From positions 186,001 through 250,000 of the forward strand of contig CAZMNW010000025.1 in assembly GCA_964567755.1 (NCBI GenBank): a DNA stretch of 64,000 bases. The letters are read 5' to 3'. A program made the position numbers and the translations under genes. The notes below the pieces were generated by a model. That model was not told the origin of the DNA. It did no database searches and was given only the letters and a program-made list of their open reading frames with translations. This document shows, in pieces, positions 11,349-20,645 of this stretch (position 1 is its first letter; each line of letters begins with the position of its first letter). Source of the stretch: DASRJW01 sp964567755 (GTDB taxonomy: Bacteria; Krumholzibacteriota; Krumholzibacteriia; G020349025).

Positions 11349-12521
11349 TTGCGCTCGAGCTATGACGTCGTCGTCATCGGTGGCGGCATCATGGGGCTCG
11401 CCATCGCCACGCGCTTGCGGCTCTTGGGCGCCGGCAGCGTGGCGCTCCTCGAACGGCGCTTCCTTGGCGCCGGCGAGAGCGGCAAGTCGGGCGCCATCCT
11501 GCGCCAGCACTATTCGCACGCCGTCACCATCCGCATGGCACGCGACAGCCTGCGCGAATTCGCGAACTACGAGCAGCAGACCGGTCACGATATCGGCTTC
11601 ACCCGGAGCGGCATGCTGTTCCTGGTGGCGGAATCCGAGCGCGCCGCCCTGGATGCGAACGTGCGCCTGCAGCGTTCCGAAGGTGTCGTCACCTCGGTTC
11701 TCGATTCCACCACGTTGCGGGACCTCGTGCCCGAAGCCGAGACCGAAGGCGTGGTGGCGGCTTGGGAACCCGATGCCGCCTTCGTCGATCCCATTCTCAC
11801 ACTCTGCGCCTTCGGTGCCGAGGCAGCCCGGGCCGGTGTGGAGATCCACCTCGGGTGTGAAGTCCGCCGGCTACTCTGCACCGGCACGCGCGTGCATGGC
11901 GTCGACACCAGCGCCGGGCCGATCGCCGCTGGAATTATCGTGGCCGCGACCGGCCCTTGGTCGGCGCGACTGCTGGACGGGATCGGCGCCGCATTGCCTC
12001 TCGAGGTCGTGCGCCCGCAACAGGCCTTCCTGGGGCCGCCCGTGGCTCTCCGCAGCCGGCATCCCATCGTGGCCGACCTGCCGCACGAGGTCTACTACAA
12101 GCCAGAGAGCCGTTGGACGCGTGTCGGCAGCATCTCTTATGACCAGGACGAGCGCGTGGCCGACCCCGATTGCTACGAGGAAGGGGCCAGCGTCGATTTC
12201 CTCCATGACGCGCGCGACCGGGTGGCACGACGTTTCCCGGCTTATGACCGTGCGGTGATCTGGGGTGGGGGCAGCGGGCTCTATACCGTGACGCCCGATG
12301 CGCATGCCGTGATCGGCGCGATCCCGGGCTGGGAAGGTTTCATTCTCGTCACCGGTTTCAGCGGCCACGGCTTCAAGCTCGCACCCGTCGTGGGCCAGGG
12401 CGTCGCTGAATCGATCGTCCATGGCACGAGCCGCGCCTTCGATCTTACCTTTTTCGACCCCGCACGATTTGCAGACTCTACGAAGATCGGGACCTCGTAC
12501 CGGTACAAGATCCTCGGGTGA
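11349..12521 (+). CDS. FAD-dependent oxidoreductase, DAO/sarcosine-oxidase type
   Basis: 390 residues. The N-terminus YDVVVIGGGIMGLAIATRLR is the dinucleotide-binding beta-alpha-beta fold with GGGIMG. The RQHYSHAVTIRMARDSL segment and the C-terminal GFSGHGFKLAP are typical of D-amino acid oxidase/sarcosine oxidase (DAO) family flavoproteins that oxidise secondary or D-amino acids. The likely start is the TTG at 11349, four bases after the korB stop; the next ATG would cut into the Rossmann fold. Its place behind korAB suggests cotranscription and amine or amino-acid oxidation feeding 2-oxoacids; the substrate is unknown. Confidence 0.82.
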   Translation: MRSSYDVVVIGGGIMGLAIATRLRLLGAGSVALLERRFLGAGESGKSGAILRQHYSHAVTIRMARDSLREFANYEQQTGHDIGFTRSGMLFLVAESERAALDANVRLQRSEGVVTSVLDSTTLRDLVPEAETEGVVAAWEPDAAFVDPILTLCAFGAEAARAGVEIHLGCEVRRLLCTGTRVHGVDTSAGPIAAGIIVAATGPWSARLLDGIGAALPLEVVRPQQAFLGPPVALRSRHPIVADLPHEVYYKPESRWTRVGSISYDQDERVADPDCYEEGASVDFLHDARDRVARRFPAYDRAVIWGGGSGLYTVTPDAHAVIGAIPGWEGFILVTGFSGHGFKLAPVVGQGVAESIVHGTSRAFDLTFFDPARFADSTKIGTSYRYKILG

Positions 12522-12609
12522 AAACCACAACGGTTTCGCAAGCCGGAACAGATCGTCACGCGTCCTTCACGGCGCAACCCAGAATCTGGACCTCTGCGGC
12601 TTCTTCACG

Positions 12610-12639
12610 TTGACCAGCACACGAGTATTGCTGTAAAGT
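12610..12639 (+). promoter_or_regulatory. Candidate sigma-70 promoter for the Cys-rich secreted gene
   Basis: TTGACC at 12610-12615 is followed after 18 bases by TAAAGT at 12634-12639. This gives five of six and four of six matches to the consensus boxes, in an otherwise gene-free stretch about 105 bp upstream of the start at 12746. Confidence 0.35.
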
Positions 12640-12745
12640 GATGTCGCTTATGAAACAGCGCTCGCGCGCACGGTAGTGCCTCTGCCGTGGCTCGATCCGC
12701 AGCATCTGCTCGACACCAATCGCCACGCGCCCAGGAGGTGTGCTG

Positions 12746-13357
12746 ATGCAGCGTTCGCTACGAATCATCGCAGCTTGTCTCGCCTGCACCTGCCTACTCA
12801 CGTCTTCCGTTCTCGCCCAGTGCCTGACCGGGGGCATCACGTCCGTTCTTCAGACCACCGGCCCCTTCGTGGGTTTGTGGAAGTACACCCTCACCGTCAC
12901 CTGGGACCTGCCCCAAGGTTTGAGCAACATCGCCATGCAGTGCGACTGGCAATGCGCGGCGATCTGCCAGGCCGGCTGGACGTTCGACAGCCCGGCGGGA
13001 ACGGGCGACGGCATCGCATCCGATGAAGGCACGCCCGGCGAGTGCACCGTGCCATTCGCCGGAATGTTCGACTGCATGGGCACGCCGTCGCAAGGTCTCA
13101 TCGGCCCCACGGTCAAGTGGGATGCGCTCGACAACATCGATCCGATGAATCCCTGCGAAGCGGGTCCGACGGGAACCGCGACCGTCAGCTTCTACGTCGA
13201 CCTGCCTCCGCACGACAGTGACGTGCCGGTCATCGTCATCAAGAACGGCCAGCAGGTGTGTACAGGAACCATCCAGGGCAAATGCCCGTCCTGCCCGGTC
13301 AGCGTCGAGTCAAGCGACTGGAGCGACGTCAAAGATCTCTACGTGCCGCGCAACTGA
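12746..13357 (+). CDS. Small cysteine-rich secreted protein, unknown function
   Basis: 203 residues. The start is the ATG at 12746, fixed by a perfect AGGAGG at 12733-12738 with 7-base spacing. Residues 1-25 (MQRSLRIIAACLACTCLLTS, then SVLAQ) form a signal peptide with a VLA-Q cleavage site. The mature part has ten cysteines, several in close pairs (MQCDWQCAAIC, GKCPSCP), and is rich in Gly, Thr and Pro, which suggests a disulfide-stabilised beta protein outside the cytoplasm. I recognise no family. It stands alone with its own candidate promoter and terminator. Confidence 0.72.
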   Translation: MQRSLRIIAACLACTCLLTSSVLAQCLTGGITSVLQTTGPFVGLWKYTLTVTWDLPQGLSNIAMQCDWQCAAICQAGWTFDSPAGTGDGIASDEGTPGECTVPFAGMFDCMGTPSQGLIGPTVKWDALDNIDPMNPCEAGPTGTATVSFYVDLPPHDSDVPVIVIKNGQQVCTGTIQGKCPSCPVSVESSDWSDVKDLYVPRN

Positions 13358-13382
13358 GGCAACGTTTGCATCCGAATCCCGA

Positions 13383-13415
13383 GAACGGCCGCCGACCTGG
13401 CGGCCGTTCTGTTTT
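13383..13415 (+). terminator. Strong intrinsic terminator
   Basis: The stem GAACGGCCGCC (13383-13393) pairs perfectly with 13399-13409 across a 5-base loop and is followed by TGTTTT. It ends the Cys-rich secreted gene, 25 bp after the stop, and separates it from the convergent GH3 gene. Confidence 0.85.
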
Positions 13416-13464
13416 GCGAGCGAAGGGTGGCGAAGGGTACAGCGAGAAGTTGGACTTGAACGCA

Positions 13465-14949
13465 TCACACGCGCTGTTGGCGACCGAAACACGCTTCGGC
13501 GACCACGTCGAGCATGAGGTCGCTCTTGTCGGCGGTCTGCAGCCGGGTCGGGAAGTGATCTCGCAGCGGAGCATCGACCTCTGGCGTCAACAGGTTGACG
13601 AGACCCGCTCCGTGCGTTGGCGCTGCGATTTGTCGCAACGACGCGACAGCTTCCGCCTCGAGCGGCCGGCGTTCCGCCAGCACCACCAAGGTCGGTGAAT
13701 CGGCCTTCCATCCCGAGCGCGCAATCTCTCCGGGCAGCGAACATTGGCTGTCGATGCCGCGCGCGGCCAAATGACCTGACAATTGCCGCAGGACCTCGTC
13801 GTTCCAGCCCACGAGCCAGAGTCGTTCACGCGACGCGCGTTCCTCGAGCATCTGCCAACCCGGTGCGTTCTCGAGGCGCAGCGCTCGGCTGCAGAGCTCG
13901 CGGTAGGCGCGAGCGTCAGCCGCCGCTTCCGAGGCTCGCGTCTTGCTCGCCGTGGAACTCGGTTTCCGCGTGGTGGCGAGTTTCTCGACACGCGCCGCCG
14001 CCGCCGAGAGTCGCGCCATCGGCAGCCGGCCCGAATCGAGAGCGGCCCGGATGCCGGCGCGCGCTTCCTCGACACCCTCCAGCTCGAAGCAGTAGAGCAG
14101 CAGATCACAGCCGGCGAGCAAGGCGCGCACGGCAGCTTCGCCACGACCGAAAACGCCGGCAACACCTTCCATCTCCATGGCGTCGGTGATCGCGACGCCG
14201 CGGAATCCAAGCTCGCCGCGCAACAGATCCGTGGTCACGCATGCCGACAGAGTCGCCGGCAAATCGCCATCACCGAGCTGTGGACATGCGAGGTGCGCCA
14301 CCATGACCGCCGGCGCAGCGTCCAGGAGTCCTCGGAAAGGCACGAGCTCGACGCGGTCGAGCCGGTCGCGTCCGTGCGCGAGCACGGGCAGCGCGAGATG
14401 CGAGTCCACATCCGTGTCGCCGTGGCCGGGAAAGTGTTTGAGGCAAGAGAGCACGCCGGCGTCCTCGAGCCCGGCCTGCGCCGCGCCGGCGTAGTCGCGG
14501 ACGAGATCGGGCGTGTTGCCGAAGGATCGCACACCGATGACCGGATTGCGCGGGTTGTCGTTGACGTCGCAGACGGGGGCGAAATCCCAGTCGATGCCGA
14601 GATCTTGGAGCCTGGCGCCATAGCGGGCGTAGACGCCGCGGACTTCCGCTGGCGATGCGGCCCAGGCGAGCGCTCGCGCGCTCGGCGGCACCGGAAAGAG
14701 ATGCGGGGTCTGGGTGACGAACCCGCCTTCCTCGTCGGCCGCAATCAGGAGTGGTCTGCCTGCAGACGCGCCCCATGCATGCAGGCGCGCGACCGCAGCA
14801 CGCGCCGCCCCCAGATCATCGGGCAGGTGTCGGCGGAACAGGATGATGCCGGCAGGCTGAAAATCATCGAACCAGTCGCGCGAACGCTCAAGCCAATCAT
14901 CGGGAGGCGCGACCATGAGGATCCGGCCGATGTGCGCATCGACTTCCAC
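13465..14949 (-). CDS. Glycoside hydrolase family 3 protein (NagZ-like beta-N-acetylglucosaminidase)
   Basis: 494 residues. The first 330 form the GH3 TIM barrel with the NagZ signature KHFPGHGDTDVDSH, in which the His-Asp pair acts as acid/base, and the nucleophile aspartate in AITDAMEMEGV. NagZ enzymes remove GlcNAc from muropeptides or chitin oligomers. The last ~160 residues are a second domain (ERLWLVGWNDEVLRQLSGHL), longer than in enterobacterial NagZ (about 340 residues) but common in other GH3 N-acetylglucosaminidases. No signal peptide is visible, so cytoplasmic muropeptide recycling is plausible. The start appears to be a GTG at 14949 with only a poorly spaced GGCGGA. Confidence 0.82.
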   Translation of the reverse strand: MEVDAHIGRILMVAPPDDWLERSRDWFDDFQPAGIILFRRHLPDDLGAARAAVARLHAWGASAGRPLLIAADEEGGFVTQTPHLFPVPPSARALAWAASPAEVRGVYARYGARLQDLGIDWDFAPVCDVNDNPRNPVIGVRSFGNTPDLVRDYAGAAQAGLEDAGVLSCLKHFPGHGDTDVDSHLALPVLAHGRDRLDRVELVPFRGLLDAAPAVMVAHLACPQLGDGDLPATLSACVTTDLLRGELGFRGVAITDAMEMEGVAGVFGRGEAAVRALLAGCDLLLYCFELEGVEEARAGIRAALDSGRLPMARLSAAAARVEKLATTRKPSSTASKTRASEAAADARAYRELCSRALRLENAPGWQMLEERASRERLWLVGWNDEVLRQLSGHLAARGIDSQCSLPGEIARSGWKADSPTLVVLAERRPLEAEAVASLRQIAAPTHGAGLVNLLTPEVDAPLRDHFPTRLQTADKSDLMLDVVAEACFGRQQRV

Positions 14950-14971
14950 TCCGCCCAGCCCCCATTTGGAT

Positions 14972-15961
14972 TCAAGGCTCGATTTTGCTCAGTTTCCGCA
15001 GGGCATCCTTGGGCAGGAGGCCGGAAGCCGGCAGGCGCTCCAGCACCGTGCGCCAATTCGGGTCCTGAGCATAGACACGCGCCATGAGCGGCTTGGCTTC
15101 GTCAACGTGCCCCGCCCCCGCGAGCGCCACCGCGTGCCAGAAGAGCATCTCCGCATTTCCCGGCGCCAATTTCTCCGCTTCGCCATACTCGCGGCGCGCA
15201 CGCTCGAAATCGTCTTCCTCCATCGCCAAATCGCCGGCGTTCATGTGCGCGTAGGCGCGATGCAACTGCAGCAAGCGCGCGAGCTCCTGCACCGGCTCGG
15301 CATGATCGTCGACGCGAAGATCCACCAAGCGATCTTCCCACGGTCGTCCCGTCGAGTGCGCGCGGACAACCAAGAGTGCAGCCGATTGCTTGCCGCGAAT
15401 GTCTCCGCCTTCGGCCTGCGCTGCCTCGAGCGCCGCCAACATTCGTTGTGCCAGATCGCCTGACGCCGTCTGATATGCCTTGGCCATGGCGCCCCAGACC
15501 GTGTCGCGCAGCATCAGGTTGGCTTGGACGGAGAAGCCTACACGCGAAGCGTGCCCGGCGGCGGCGATGCAGCGCTTGCCGGTGTGGACGGCCACACGAC
15601 CCTGCGCGTCGACGATGGCCACTTGTCGCAGCTCGCGATCCGCATCCGTGGCCAGCAAACCGCTCAATGTTTCCTCGGCCGACTTCCCGGCCCGCAACAG
15701 TTCGAGCGCCAGCGGTCCGTAGCTCACGTCGACGAGCGATTGTGTCGCCACGGCCCCGACGCCGGCTTCGGCCCACGGCACGTTCTGGCCGACGGCGAAC
15801 CAATGCGACTGTACTGCCACACCGATCTCGCCGCTCACCGAATCGCGGGCGACAATGGAATACGTGTGCACCGGTCGATCGATCGCGTGTGATCGCGGCG
15901 CCACGGCTGCGAGGAGCGCGCCAAGAATGGCCGAGCAGGCGGCGACGTGGTCCGCCGCCAT
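14972..15961 (-). CDS. DUF1028 family secreted protein
   Basis: 329 residues. After a signal peptide (ILGALLAAVAPRSHA) comes the DUF1028 block HTYSIVARDSVSGEIGVAVQ, then the conserved GVGAVATQS and the central AVHTGKRC segment typical of this N-terminal-nucleophile-like family of unknown function. The final ~90 residues are helical with TPR-like spacing (LARLLQLHRAYAHMNAGDLA, then MEEDDFERARREYGEAEKLA). The ATG at 15961 is one base from the speA stop, so the two genes are cotranscribed. Members are often near amidohydrolase or peptide-degradation genes; no activity can be assigned. Confidence 0.8.
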   Translation of the reverse strand: MAADHVAACSAILGALLAAVAPRSHAIDRPVHTYSIVARDSVSGEIGVAVQSHWFAVGQNVPWAEAGVGAVATQSLVDVSYGPLALELLRAGKSAEETLSGLLATDADRELRQVAIVDAQGRVAVHTGKRCIAAAGHASRVGFSVQANLMLRDTVWGAMAKAYQTASGDLAQRMLAALEAAQAEGGDIRGKQSAALLVVRAHSTGRPWEDRLVDLRVDDHAEPVQELARLLQLHRAYAHMNAGDLAMEEDDFERARREYGEAEKLAPGNAEMLFWHAVALAGAGHVDEAKPLMARVYAQDPNWRTVLERLPASGLLPKDALRKLSKIEP

Positions 15962-15962
15962 G

Positions 15963-18005
15963 TCAGGATCCGCTCTGTCCGACGACCTTGGCGGCTGGCG
16001 TCTCGCCGTTCTCGGCCCCCGCGCCTTGCCGCACCGCCGGACGCACCATGGCGAGCCCATTGGCAAACTCGCCGTCCTGCATCTCGCGCAGGTAGGTGTA
16101 GCCGCGCAGCCCTTGGTCGTAGCGGCTGATGAGGAGTGCCGCATCCTCGAGCGTGAGACGCCCCTCGCGCACCGCGTGCTCGGTGGCCTGGCGCATTTTC
16201 TCCACCAGGTCGTGCTTGCGGAACTCGACGTACCCGAGCACGTCGGTCACGGTGTCGCCCTCGACCACGTGATCGACCCGGTACCCGGTCTCGTCGAGCG
16301 ACACGTGCACGGTGTTGGTGTCGCCGAAGAGGTTGTGCAGATCGCCCAAGATCTCCTGGTAGGCGCCAATGAGGAACGTCGCCAGGTAGTAGCGCTCGCC
16401 GTTCGCGGGGTGCAGCTCGAGGCAGTTCTTGACGTCACGCAGGTCGATGAACTGATCCATCTTGCCATCGGAGTCGCAGGTGAGATCGGCGATGACGCCG
16501 CGCCGCGTCGGGCGCTCGTGCAAACGATGAATCGGAATGGTCGGGAACAGCTGCTTGACCGCCCAATGGTCCGGCGCCGATTGAAAGATCGAGAAATTGC
16601 CGTAATAGGTGTCGGCAAGCCCCTTCTCGAGTCCTTCGAGATCGTCGGGCACGTAATCCAAGTCGCGGATGATCTTGAGGATCGCCTCGCACGTGCCCCA
16701 GAAGAGCTGCTCCACCCGCGCGCGCTCCTGCAGATCCAGCAACCCCATGTTGAACAGGCCGGTGGCTTCTTCCTTGAGCTGCAAGGCGTCGTGGTACGTC
16801 TCCTGGAAGTTCTTGCGCGACACCGACCGCCACGTCTCCGCCAGGCTCTGGATGACGCTGTGCTCTTGGCGCGATTCGGTCTCGCGCGGCGCCACCTGTC
16901 CCGGCAACAGACAATCGACGTCGAGGATATCGAAGACGAGCACCGAATGGTGCGCCACCAGCGCGCGACCCGATTCGCTGACGATGTCCGGGTGCGCCAC
17001 TTGGTACTCGTCGCACGCTTGCTGGATGGCGGCGACGACATCGTTGGCGTACTCCTGCATCGTGTAGTTGACCGATGACGACCAATTGGTGGAGGAACCG
17101 TCGTAGTCGACGCCAAGTCCGCCCCCGACGTCGATGAAGCGCATACCGGCTCCGGCTCGGGCGAGCTCGACGAAGACGCGCGAGGCCTCGCGCATGGCGT
17201 CCTTGATCGCGCGCACCGCCGAAATCTGCGAGCCAATGTGAAAATGCAAGAGCTCGAGACAATCGAGCATGCCTTGCTCGCGCAGGCGATCCACCAGCAT
17301 GACCATTTCCGTCGCCGTGAGGCCGAACTTGGAGCGGTCGCCGGTGGACTCCATCCACTTGCCGGCGCCGCGCGTGGTGAGCTTGGCGCGCACACCGATC
17401 TTCGGGCGGACGCCGAGCCGGGCCGCGACGGCGAGCAGCCGGTCGAGCTCGCGATAGCGATCGATGACGATGATCGGGTGCCGGCCGAGCTTCTGCGCCA
17501 GCAACGCCGTCTCCATGTACTCGACGTCCTTGTAGCCATTCAAGACCAGGAGCGCTTCCGGACTGTCCAGCAGCGGCAAGGCCGCCAGCAGTTCCGGTTT
17601 CGACCCGACCTCGAGGCCGAAGTTGTACGGCTTACCGAAGCGCACCAGCTCTTCGACCACTTGGCGCTGCTGATTCACCTTGATCGGGTACACGCCGCGA
17701 TAGCGGCCTTGGTAGCCATAGTCACGGATGGCGCTGTCGAAGCAACCCACGAGTGTGCGCACGCGGCTGCGCAGGATGTCGGAGAAGCGGATCAAGAGCG
17801 GCATGCCGAGTCCGCGCCGCTGCAGGTCGCCGACGAGATCGTAGAGGTCGATCTTCGCCCCACCCGGGCCGTCGGGGGTCACCTCGATGTGACCGGTCTC
17901 GCCGATCCGGAAGTAACCGGCCCCCCAACCCTCGATGTTGTAGAGCTCGGCTGAATCGCCGAGTGTCCAAGGGCGGATGTCGCCACGCGTGCTCGTTTCC
18001 TTCAA
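15963..18005 (-). CDS. speA: Biosynthetic arginine decarboxylase
   Basis: A PLP enzyme of the alanine-racemase fold that converts arginine to agmatine, the first step of polyamine synthesis. 680 residues, close to the ~630-660 usual. The PLP lysine lies in VYPIKVNQQ (K109), and the HFHIGSQ, DVGGGLGVDYDG and ESGRALVAHH motifs are intact. The start is a TTG at 18005 supported by GGAGG seven bases upstream. Cotranscribed with the DUF1028 gene downstream; no agmatinase or agmatine deiminase gene lies in this window. Confidence 0.95.
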   Translation of the reverse strand: MKETSTRGDIRPWTLGDSAELYNIEGWGAGYFRIGETGHIEVTPDGPGGAKIDLYDLVGDLQRRGLGMPLLIRFSDILRSRVRTLVGCFDSAIRDYGYQGRYRGVYPIKVNQQRQVVEELVRFGKPYNFGLEVGSKPELLAALPLLDSPEALLVLNGYKDVEYMETALLAQKLGRHPIIVIDRYRELDRLLAVAARLGVRPKIGVRAKLTTRGAGKWMESTGDRSKFGLTATEMVMLVDRLREQGMLDCLELLHFHIGSQISAVRAIKDAMREASRVFVELARAGAGMRFIDVGGGLGVDYDGSSTNWSSSVNYTMQEYANDVVAAIQQACDEYQVAHPDIVSESGRALVAHHSVLVFDILDVDCLLPGQVAPRETESRQEHSVIQSLAETWRSVSRKNFQETYHDALQLKEEATGLFNMGLLDLQERARVEQLFWGTCEAILKIIRDLDYVPDDLEGLEKGLADTYYGNFSIFQSAPDHWAVKQLFPTIPIHRLHERPTRRGVIADLTCDSDGKMDQFIDLRDVKNCLELHPANGERYYLATFLIGAYQEILGDLHNLFGDTNTVHVSLDETGYRVDHVVEGDTVTDVLGYVEFRKHDLVEKMRQATEHAVREGRLTLEDAALLISRYDQGLRGYTYLREMQDGEFANGLAMVRPAVRQGAGAENGETPAAKVVGQSGS

Positions 18006-18110
18006 TCGACTGCCTCCGACAAACCGTTAGCCTCGAATTGGTGTGAACGACCGCGGCGAGCTTAGCAGATTCGGCCCGCTTTCGCGCCTTCTGTTTCGAC
18101 GCGCAGCGTC

Positions 18111-19553
18111 TCAAGGCACGAGATCGACGCGCCCCCAGAGCAGCGGGTTCTCGAGCGGCTGCGTCGAGCTGCCGCCAGCCCATGCCCACTCGCGCATGTC
18201 CCGAGCGTGCGCACCGGGCAGATGGACGATCGCGTTCAACGCCAAATTCCCGCCGGGGGCGACATCGATCGGCAACACGGCTTCGAGCACCAGGGCCGAA
18301 TCCGTCCAGCGCACCCGGCAACTCGAAAGCGGCGCACCGGGCACCGGCAGGATCGGACGCAGCTGCAGGCCGTCTTGATTCCATCGCGCTTCCCATACTT
18401 TCTGCCCGTCCTGCAGGCGCGGTACGGCCTCGCCTGGCGGGCCGCACATCAAGGTGAGCATCGTCTTCTTCCCGGCCGGTGCTGTCGCACGCTGAATGGG
18501 CCATTCGGCTCGCACGTACAGCTCGTTTTCGCACCAGCCCAGCCGCAGATCCGGCGAGGATTCACCGCCCCGCACCGGGCTCGCCGGCTCCAGGTGCAGC
18601 GGCAACGGCGCCAGTGCTTCCCACTCCGCCGGCGTCGACGGCGGCAGCACCAATCGCTGCAGGCGCACCCGCGGCGGCACGGGGAGGTACGAGTCTCCCG
18701 CCACTAACTCGGCGAGTGGCAGGCAATAGATCTCTCGCTGTTCGTTGGTGAACAGGACGTTGTCGCCGTCGAAGGTGATGCCCTCGCACTGGCGCCCTTC
18801 GATCAACACCCGATGGCTCGGCGCACGCAAGAAATCCCGGGGCCCTTGCACGAGGTCGAACAGATGGATGTACTGGTAGGAAAGGATCGCCAGCCGGCTG
18901 CCGTCGGCGGACATGTCGGCCGCAGTCACCGGACTGCCGATCTCGGCGTCGCCGATCCACACCGCGGCGCCCGCCCGATCACCCGCGGCCGGCAACCGGT
19001 AGAGCGCGGTGCGCGTGTCGCTGCGATGCTTGGTCAGCACGTAGAGCTCGCCCGCATTCCAGAACATGGCTTCGCAGTCGAAGTTGAGCGCATCGGGATC
19101 AGGGAAGTCGCGCTGTTGCGGAAAGGTGAAGAAGATGCGGCGCAGCACCGGAATCTCGAGGATGGGGTCACCGCTCGCGCGCGGGTCGGGTTCGTCGACG
19201 ACGTAGACGACGAGATCACGTCTCTCGTTCTTGTTGTTGCCGAAATCGCCGATGTAGAGATGGCCGCTGTCGTCGGTGGCGAGGTCTTCCCAGTCGACGT
19301 TGCGCGCCGCTGGAAGACGGACCTCGCGCAGCAGCCGTCCGCTGCGATCGATGGCGAACAAACGGGCGAGATCCCCGGAATCGTTGTGCACCCACAACAC
19401 TCCGGGGTGCCGGCGGCTGCTCACGACGCCGGAGCATTCGTCGATGGCCCGGGATTCGATCCGGGCGCAAGGTCGCCAGGAAAGGGGATCACTCGCAGGT
19501 TCGTCGGCGAACAAGACGACGAACAGCAGCCCCGCTATGAGTTTCGAGCGCAA
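18111..19553 (-). CDS. Secreted beta-propeller-like protein with C-terminal carbohydrate-binding-like domain
   Basis: 480 residues. The start is TTG at 19553 with GAGGAGAG close upstream. A short hydrophobic N-terminus (LIAGLLFVVLFADEPAS) suggests export. Residues about 25-290 repeat the pattern of a propeller (GVVSSRRHPGVLWVHNDSGD, DLATDDSGHLYIGDFGNN, CEGITFDGDNVLFTNEQ). The last ~150 residues resemble CBM9/DOMON-like beta sandwiches (LYVRAEWPIQ, WEARWNQDGLQL, VLEAVLPI, NAIVHLPG). No catalytic motif is visible. It may bind or sense an extracellular ligand, which is inference. It is separated from speA by 105 bp and runs in the same direction. Confidence 0.68.
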   Translation of the reverse strand: MRSKLIAGLLFVVLFADEPASDPLSWRPCARIESRAIDECSGVVSSRRHPGVLWVHNDSGDLARLFAIDRSGRLLREVRLPAARNVDWEDLATDDSGHLYIGDFGNNKNERRDLVVYVVDEPDPRASGDPILEIPVLRRIFFTFPQQRDFPDPDALNFDCEAMFWNAGELYVLTKHRSDTRTALYRLPAAGDRAGAAVWIGDAEIGSPVTAADMSADGSRLAILSYQYIHLFDLVQGPRDFLRAPSHRVLIEGRQCEGITFDGDNVLFTNEQREIYCLPLAELVAGDSYLPVPPRVRLQRLVLPPSTPAEWEALAPLPLHLEPASPVRGGESSPDLRLGWCENELYVRAEWPIQRATAPAGKKTMLTLMCGPPGEAVPRLQDGQKVWEARWNQDGLQLRPILPVPGAPLSSCRVRWTDSALVLEAVLPIDVAPGGNLALNAIVHLPGAHARDMREWAWAGGSSTQPLENPLLWGRVDLVP

Positions 19554-19808
19554 ACACTCTCCTCGTGGCTTGGGGTGGTCCTCCCCACCGTCGTCGGGGA
19601 GCCGCGACCCGACTTGACCGGGCCCGATCTCCAGGCCCGTACGTCTCCAGCGCCCGCCAGGGCTCGTCTAGCCCCGATTCGTGGCCCTCACCGGGGTCAG
19701 TCGGGCTCCCCCGTACATTGTTCCGGCCGAGGCCATGCTACCGCAGGAAGCCAAGGCGGCGTAGATTCCGAGTGTGGGCAATTCGGAGCACTGCCGAGGT
19801 GCCAGGCC

Positions 19809-20543
19809 ATGCGGGCGCGGGACAGACAGATCGAGCGCCTCCTCGACCGACAAGCGCGGCTGTGGGAAACCAAGCCGACTCCGTCCCCAGTCCCGGCCAG
19901 CACACCGCGCGCCAATCTGGCATTTTCCCAGCTGCCTGGGACCGGGGCCATGGCCCTCGCGCACCGCATCTCGGCGCAAATCGACTGGCACGTGTTCGAT
20001 CGCGAGATCCTGGACGCGCTGCACGCGAGCGACGAGCTCGGCAAGAGCGTTTCCGAGGCGCTCGACGAGCGCCTTCTGGAATACCGGGAAGAGTGGATCT
20101 ACCAATTCTTCGTCCCTGACCACGAATCCAACCCGGGTCACGTCCACCGGTTGTCGCGCTTGCTTTTTTCGCTCGCGATGCGTGGGCGGGGCATCTTCGT
20201 CGGTCGCGGCGCCCCGTTCGTGATCCCCGAGCCGCATCGACTCGCCATTTTGCTGGTGCGCAGCTTCGATTCCAGACTCGCTCTCTGGCGGCAACAGCAC
20301 CCGACTTCGAGCCAGGCCGAAGCCAGACGCGAGCTCCTGCGTCAGGATCGCGGCCGCAGCGAGTTCATCCGGCGCGGTTTCCGTCGCCACGTCGACGATC
20401 CCGTCGGCTACGACCTCTGCATCAACCTCGACACCAACGGAGTGGACGACGCGGCGCACATCGTCATCGAAGCACTGCAGCGCCGATTTCCGTCCGAGTT
20501 CGTCCCCGGAGCCCCTGGTGCGCTTCAGGCTCACGCCCGCTGA
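19809..20543 (+). CDS. Cytidylate-kinase-like family protein with altered P-loop
   Basis: 244 residues. The core aligns with the Cytidylate_kin2 family, whose members usually read ISREYGSGGREIAKRLAE-LGYEYYDREI; here the segment is FSQLPGTGAMALAHRI followed by DWHVFDREILDAL. The Arg of the SR pair is Gln (41) and the second glycine of GSGG is Ala (47). The VGRGAPFVI strand and a C-terminal INLDTNGVDDAAHIVIEAL are also typical. True nucleotide kinase activity is doubtful even for standard members. The ATG at 19809 is chosen because family homology begins just after it; the upstream open frame is not credible. Confidence 0.65.
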   Translation: MRARDRQIERLLDRQARLWETKPTPSPVPASTPRANLAFSQLPGTGAMALAHRISAQIDWHVFDREILDALHASDELGKSVSEALDERLLEYREEWIYQFFVPDHESNPGHVHRLSRLLFSLAMRGRGIFVGRGAPFVIPEPHRLAILLVRSFDSRLALWRQQHPTSSQAEARRELLRQDRGRSEFIRRGFRRHVDDPVGYDLCINLDTNGVDDAAHIVIEALQRRFPSEFVPGAPGALQAHAR

Positions 20544-20645
20544 TCTCCTTCTCCCTGGACGCGACTGGCCTCCGAACTCCATTCTCTCCGCACCGCTGCG
20601 TCGAAGCATGCGAACCCAAGCCCTGGCGTGCACCGAGGAGGCCCC

